Shown: piece by piece, positions 59,807 to 64,000 of the stretch
Numbering within the stretch: position 1 is the first letter of the stretch
Layout: each line of letters opens with the position of its first letter
From: Debaryomyces hansenii CBS767
Lineage: Eukaryota; Ascomycota; Pichiomycetes; Serinales; Debaryomycetaceae
Length of the DNA: 64,000 nt
Direction: 5' to 3'
NCBI RefSeq assembly: GCF_000006445.2
Contig: NC_006048.2
Coordinates: 310,001-374,000, forward strand
Translations under genes and position numbers: made by a program
Notes under the pieces: generated by a model
Databases searched by the model: none
What the model saw: the letters and a program-made list of their open reading frames with translations, nothing else
What the model was told of the DNA's origin: nothing

Positions 59807-61987
59807 TCATACTAGAAGGGACAACGCAATAATAAATGAAGTGAAAAATGCAAGAGGCAACGAAATATACAATGCATTAGCGTTACTATCCTTGGGCTTG
59901 TCACTTGAACTGCTTTGTGAGGTTGAACTACTCTTAGAGCTACTCTTTGAAGTGGAACTACTCTCAGAAGTAGAGGAAGAACCACTGACACTTGATGATG
60001 CGGCAGCTTTTTCACCATCACTCCAGCAGTAGTTGTCAAAACACTTTTTACACTCAGAAGATTGTTCTTGGCCCAATCTTTCTTGAGATCTTCTTATTAT
60101 TGCACATCCAACACACTTAGCCCAGTCACTATCATCAGTAAGATTATTACTTGTTGAAACTTCAAAACCATTTTTAATAATACCCATTTTTTCATCTTCG
60201 TCGTACGACATTTTATAAGTCGACGTGTTTGAATTATAGCTCGTTCTATAATTTGGCATATATACAACTAAAGGAACGTCTGTTTCGTTAATATCCGAGT
60301 TTTTATGGAAATCAAGTAATGATGTTAAGTTTCCAGCATCGCAGCCAAAGAAGACGGGCTGCTTGTTTAGTTCATCCTTCACAAAAGTTTCTTCTGAAGG
60401 AACATACGGAAACGGCGTACCTTTTCCTTGCTTCGAGAATTGTCTTCGATATGTATGAACCAATGAAGTACCATTAGGCCAGTTTGAGTCAGTATCTGCT
60501 GAATTATCATAAGCAAAAATAATATCAACATCACGGGCGTTTTGAATAAGAGGGTATAATGGAATATTCTGTTGATCTTCACCACCATCAACCAAGAAAA
60601 GAGTATTATTAGTGGAGATTGAATTGTAGGTACCAAAATCATTCTCATAAAATGGGTTTGGTTCATAAGCCGCAATGTCATCTTCTGCATAGCTTAATTT
60701 ACCTAAAATACTCGAAACGATCGATTTGACTGCCTTATTCAAGCCTGTATTGGAAATCCTTAAAAGGCCTTGGTTAAAAAGGGTTGATGATGTACCCATG
60801 ATAAATCCCCCATTGTCGAAATTAACAGCACACTTCGAGGTATTGGGGTCATTACTTTTCATCGAAGAACCAACGTATTTAACGTCAACAAAACTATGAA
60901 CAGAAGGGTCCCACGATCCTAGCTCGAATGGATTGATTTCAAAAACGGATGAATTGGAATCCATAATAAACGTTCCAGGTGTTCTTCCATCAGCTATCAC
61001 TATTGGAAATGGCATTTCATAATCAGAGAACTTTGATAAGTCTCTAATGCTGGACCAGGTGACATTTTCTCCACCATCTTCGTCAGGAAAGAACTGATGC
61101 GATAAGGCCCTGCCCCAAAGATCAGTAAGTGATGTATCAAAGCCTGCATCCTGTTTTGCTTCAATAGAAGTCCTAATGTTATTATAGTATCTAACCGTTT
61201 TGACGAGGTTTATTCCACTGGGGTTGAAAATGGAATCCTCCAAGTTCCAAATATCGATATCACCTTCAATAATATCGGCCACAGAAATCCAATTATTTAA
61301 AACTAACGAACCAACTAACCAATTACCACCAGATAAACCCGCCAAGTAACTAGAACTTTGTAACAAGCCTCCTAAACCATTCTCTTTTGCCTCATCATAT
61401 CTATCGTCAAGCCCTAAGATTTGACCTGCTCCATTCAACATTGCACGATATCCTCCTCCACTAAATGCAAGACCAATGGAAATATTGTGTTCATCAGAGT
61501 AATCGTTAATAAAACTTTTCGCATCAAAGTCTGACAAGTTTGCCCTTTTCGACAAGAAACCAATCAAATTCTTGTTAGTCGTTTCATGTCTATTGGACAT
61601 ATAATCCCTTTCAGACGAAGAAATATTTTTCGCCTCTCTGGATATGTCTCCCGAAGGACAGGATGTTTCATATGGAGCGTATTGATTCTTTCTAGTGCTA
61701 CTTTCACTGCTAGCACTACTTCCACCACTAGAGCTACTTGCACTGCTAGAGCTACTTTCACTGCTAGCGCTACTGCTGCTATCACTATTATCTTGCCATG
61801 GCCAGGTGATTCCATTTGTAGACGAACTATCACTGCTAGAACTAGTGGCACTGCTGTCGCTACTACTACTGCTGCTATCCTCCCATGGCCAGGTTATGGC
61901 CCTAACATTGGTGCATAAACATAAAACTACCACGAAATAGCTGTACCAACTCAAATTGGACGATCCCTTCGGTTTCAATAATTGCAT
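59807..61987 (-). CDS. PLB1: GPI-anchored phospholipase B
   Basis: The 726-residue secreted enzyme removes acyl chains from glycerophospholipids (lysophospholipase/transacylase). A signal peptide (1-30, with hydrophobic core YFVVVLCLC) is followed by a Ser-rich insert with two copies of ITWPW (31-35 and 60-64) before the usual start of the mature domain, CPSGDISREAKNIS. The catalytic Ser lies in GLAFSGGGYRAM (about 175) and the Asp in LVDGGEDQQN (about 466), the cPLA2-like dyad. Many NxS/T sites are present. A Ser-rich stalk (about 665-705) and the hydrophobic end LAFFTSFIIALSLLV form a GPI signal. Family copy number varies among yeasts; PLB3 or others are alternative names. Confidence 0.9.
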   Translation of the reverse strand: MQLLKPKGSSNLSWYSYFVVVLCLCTNVRAITWPWEDSSSSSSDSSATSSSSDSSSTNGITWPWQDNSDSSSSASSESSSSSASSSSGGSSASSESSTRKNQYAPYETSCPSGDISREAKNISSSERDYMSNRHETTNKNLIGFLSKRANLSDFDAKSFINDYSDEHNISIGLAFSGGGYRAMLNGAGQILGLDDRYDEAKENGLGGLLQSSSYLAGLSGGNWLVGSLVLNNWISVADIIEGDIDIWNLEDSIFNPSGINLVKTVRYYNNIRTSIEAKQDAGFDTSLTDLWGRALSHQFFPDEDGGENVTWSSIRDLSKFSDYEMPFPIVIADGRTPGTFIMDSNSSVFEINPFELGSWDPSVHSFVDVKYVGSSMKSNDPNTSKCAVNFDNGGFIMGTSSTLFNQGLLRISNTGLNKAVKSIVSSILGKLSYAEDDIAAYEPNPFYENDFGTYNSISTNNTLFLVDGGEDQQNIPLYPLIQNARDVDIIFAYDNSADTDSNWPNGTSLVHTYRRQFSKQGKGTPFPYVPSEETFVKDELNKQPVFFGCDAGNLTSLLDFHKNSDINETDVPLVVYMPNYRTSYNSNTSTYKMSYDEDEKMGIIKNGFEVSTSNNLTDDSDWAKCVGCAIIRRSQERLGQEQSSECKKCFDNYCWSDGEKAAASSSVSGSSSTSESSSTSKSSSKSSSTSQSSSSDKPKDSNANALYISLPLAFFTSFIIALSLLV

Positions 61988-62258
61988 TTATCTGACAATA
62001 AAAACAATAGTACACTTTCTTCAGGGTTCAACAGAATATTCGGTTAACAAGACGGTATCCTTATTATATGAATAGTTGTTAGGTCTGAATATATTAATTG
62101 TGCTCCACATTACGTAATATTTTTATATTTATGGAGATGATTACTGTAAGTAGAAATTTTATATATGGAATAAAGAATAAATACCGGGCAATGGCAGGTT
62201 TTCACATGCATATTATGGATAAAATTTCTAATCTATATAACGGAACTACAATGAAGCA

Positions 62259-63254
62259 CTAGTCCAGTTTTCTTGTCCCTTTGACCAAGATTGGAATCAT
62301 TCCACCAGTGGAAATAGTAAAATGTCTATGGCCCAAGACCATGATGAAAGATCTAATAGTACCGGCATGTGAAGTAGTAGAGATGACAGAATTTTGTAAT
62401 TTCTTTTTCTCATCTAATGCCGAGGCTTTCAGGTCCCAGTCTTCGTTAAAAAGGCCCTGCAAGAAACCGTTGACACGAATGGCTTGCTCGTGCAATTGTT
62501 CTCTCGTATCACGTTCGTTCAATTCGTCTTCTTCTGTAAGCAGATCATCTATGATAAAGCCATGCTTATCGAACCTTTCACGAATTACGGACTTGGTTGA
62601 TCTCTTGTCACACAAATTGATACCTATGGTTTCACGGATAGAATCGGTTACCAAGGGACGTTTTTCTTCGGGTTTGATGTCGCCCCAGGTGTATACAAGG
62701 GTGTAACTTGATCTCTGGAGCGGCGAGACGTAAAACTTAGCTGGAATGGGTGCCCCTTGTGCGATCTGGGCCTTCCATGCCTGGTTGTTCTCTTTGGCTT
62801 GGTCGACACCTAAGTCGGTCAACATTGGATCTGGGGCCCACACAATTTCACCATCAGTGGACAATGCATGCCATTTCCTGTGCCATTCGTCTAATCCATA
62901 TTTATTCACGCATACGTTGTGGAAGCCTTGACCGTGTCTAGCGAAAAACATGAGCTTGTAGCATTCATTTTCCCCAGCTTCTTTATTCAATCTCTCTAAT
63001 TCTTCTATAATTTCGGGCCATGATTTGGTTCTTCCAAAATCTTCGGTTGCATAGTTAAACTTCAAATCATCTGTGCTTGGATCAGATTGTTTGAAGAATC
63101 CATTTATCGTTTCAAAAGTCCACGGATAGACAAGGTTACCGTTGGAATCTTTCTTATCTGACAATTGGGTGAGCTTTTCTTGATAAGTTACTTCCTCTGA
63201 TTCCTGTCCATGAGCGTCTTCGTAGTCAGTTACAGTTGGGATTAGCAATGACAT
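62259..63254 (-). CDS. PMU1: Histidine phosphatase-superfamily protein, Pmu1-like
   Basis: The 331-residue protein carries the phosphoglycerate-mutase-type catalytic motif RHG (R106-H107-G108 in FFARHGQGFHN). A second conserved Arg is in SPLQRSSYT, Glu is in IRETIGINLCDKR, and the late catalytic His is in TSHAGTIRSF. This spacing is that of the S. cerevisiae Pmu1/Pho92-cluster and YOR283W-related fungal phosphatases rather than true glycolytic mutase. No signal peptide is seen, so it is probably cytosolic. The fungal family includes phosphatases acting on small phosphorylated substrates; the substrate here is not known. Confidence 0.8.
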   Translation of the reverse strand: MSLLIPTVTDYEDAHGQESEEVTYQEKLTQLSDKKDSNGNLVYPWTFETINGFFKQSDPSTDDLKFNYATEDFGRTKSWPEIIEELERLNKEAGENECYKLMFFARHGQGFHNVCVNKYGLDEWHRKWHALSTDGEIVWAPDPMLTDLGVDQAKENNQAWKAQIAQGAPIPAKFYVSPLQRSSYTLVYTWGDIKPEEKRPLVTDSIRETIGINLCDKRSTKSVIRERFDKHGFIIDDLLTEEDELNERDTREQLHEQAIRVNGFLQGLFNEDWDLKASALDEKKKLQNSVISTTSHAGTIRSFIMVLGHRHFTISTGGMIPILVKGTRKLD

Positions 63255-63607
63255 CTTTGTAGTCTATAGTTTATATTGTACTATTTTTGAAGAATATCGA
63301 TCTGATAGGAAGAAATTTAGATTTAAATTCTCGAGAAAGGCAGTTTTTCCGGTGCATAATTCGGACAAATTGGATTTGGATTATTACGGACTAGGCCCCA
63401 CCATATAATGGCTAATCTGAACTACTCATTCTAATAAGTTAATTAGTAATAATGATGAATAACCTATATAAAAACACAAAACAAATAAACAAATAAACAA
63501 ATAAACAAGTATACAAACAAATAAACTAGTATAAAGCTTTAGTAAAATACGAAAAATCAAACATAGCCAAGTATTGGTAATAATGTACAAAGGGAGCTAG
63601 TGGTACC
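63255..63607. other. Intergenic region PMU1-like promoter / CCR4 3' end
   Basis: 353 bp containing the promoter of the phosphatase gene and the 3' region of CCR4. An 8 bp tandem repeat is at about 63475-63525. Nothing else was recognised. Confidence 0.6.
63475..63525. repeat. Tandem AAATAAAC microsatellite
   Basis: Four to five units of AAATAAAC with some degenerate copies (AAGTATAC) lie just downstream of the CCR4 stop. It is likely a simple-sequence repeat in the 3' region. Confidence 0.75.
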
Positions 63608-64000
63608 TCAAGTTTTTCTAGAAGATCCAGATTTGAAGTCAGGCTTGAAGTCAGGCTTGAAGTCAGGCTTTTTGTTGCCACCACTTTTCTTGATTTGGAA
63701 TTTGGTAACCAAAGGAATGTGATCAGATGGGAAGTGTGCATTAGGGAAACCAATACAGTGACTTGAATACTCTTCATCAATTTTTCCCAATAACCCTTTA
63801 ACTTGCAAAGTAGGAGTTGAATACCAAATGTAGTCAATGGCATCGGTAAATGCTGGCGAAATTGTAGTGAATGGTAACTCACCTACGTGATCATATGCTG
63901 ATTTCAATTTGAACAGGTGACGGAATCCTTCATCTGTAAACTTACCATAATCACGACCCTCCAAATCCTCATGGTTGGATACAGCACCAGTAGAAAATAA
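63608..64000 (-). CDS. CCR4: CCR4 deadenylase, C-terminal part (5' part outside window)
   Basis: The last 130 residues of the protein are present, open to the window edge with TGA at 63608-63610. They match the end of the EEP nuclease domain of Ccr4, the catalytic poly(A)-shortening subunit of CCR4-NOT. The visible blocks are LFSTGAV, EGRDYGKFTDEGFRH, LPFTTISPAFTDAIDYIWYS, the active-site Asp-Tyr-Ile-Trp-Tyr segment (DYIWYS) and the catalytic SDHIPL. The usual C-terminus is extended by three direct copies of a four-residue unit KPDF, encoded by a 12 bp tandem repeat (63628-63670), then a short basic end. S. cerevisiae Ccr4 lacks such repeats as far as I recall. Confidence 0.93.
   Translation of the reverse strand, partial: LFSTGAVSNHEDLEGRDYGKFTDEGFRHLFKLKSAYDHVGELPFTTISPAFTDAIDYIWYSTPTLQVKGLLGKIDEEYSSHCIGFPNAHFPSDHIPLVTKFQIKKSGGNKKPDFKPDFKPDFKSGSSRKT

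Overview
This 64 kb window is nuclear chromosomal DNA from an ascomycete budding yeast, most likely of the CUG-Ser (CTG) clade and Debaryomyces-like. The genes are compact and mostly intronless. The few introns are short, with a TACTAAC-type branch site only a few bases before the 3' AG. There are nuclear complex I, RAC1 and SNRNP27 genes, all absent from Saccharomyces cerevisiae. CTG codons fall at small or polar rather than leucine positions of conserved proteins (RRI1 codon 132, UBP10 codon 629). The species is inferred, not proven. Gene names below follow S. cerevisiae or Candida orthologues recognised from remembered family features; no database search was possible.

Layout. 1-10.3 kb: the tail of an unknown gene, MIG1 (-), a 2.4 kb intergenic region, a RIM4-like RNA-binding protein (+), RRI1/CSN5 (+) and UBP10 (+). 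10.6-14.5 kb, all minus: a Yippee/MOH1 protein, MRPL22, an intron-split complex I 9.5 kDa subunit and SHR3. 15.4-24.6 kb: RAC1 (+), NOP6 (-), SNRNP27 homologue (+), IPI3 (-), an SDR oxidoreductase (+), a HAL4/HAL5-type kinase (+) and MRPL19 (-). 24.8-36.8 kb, all minus: a Ser-rich membrane protein, a WDR68/DCAF7-type WD40 protein, GCV2, TEF1 and SDS23. 38.3-44.9 kb, all plus: OLE1, a 58-residue membrane protein, a three-exon SNX3/GRD19, a 2.2 kb gap and an alcohol dehydrogenase. 45-64 kb, all minus: TKL1, OPY2, NOT5, a two-exon LTP1, MED15/GAL11, DIP2/UTP12, a GPI-type phospholipase B, a PMU1-like phosphatase and the 3' end of CCR4.

The genes are independent units, not operons. Functional themes recur: ribosome biogenesis (NOP6, IPI3, DIP2, and UBP10 by its promoter motifs), glucose and carbon metabolism (MIG1, ADH, TKL1), the CCR4-NOT complex (NOT5, CCR4), Mediator (MED15), mitochondrial function (MRPL22, MRPL19, GCV2, the complex I subunit) and stress signalling (OPY2, HAL-type kinase, SDS23).

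No tRNA, rRNA, transposon, CRISPR array or obvious novel multi-gene system was seen. The best unexpected items are three intron-split genes, a small uncharacterised membrane-protein gene with a strikingly repetitive promoter, a cluster of Mig1-type sites upstream of MIG1 itself, and a perfect RRPE+PAC pair upstream of UBP10.
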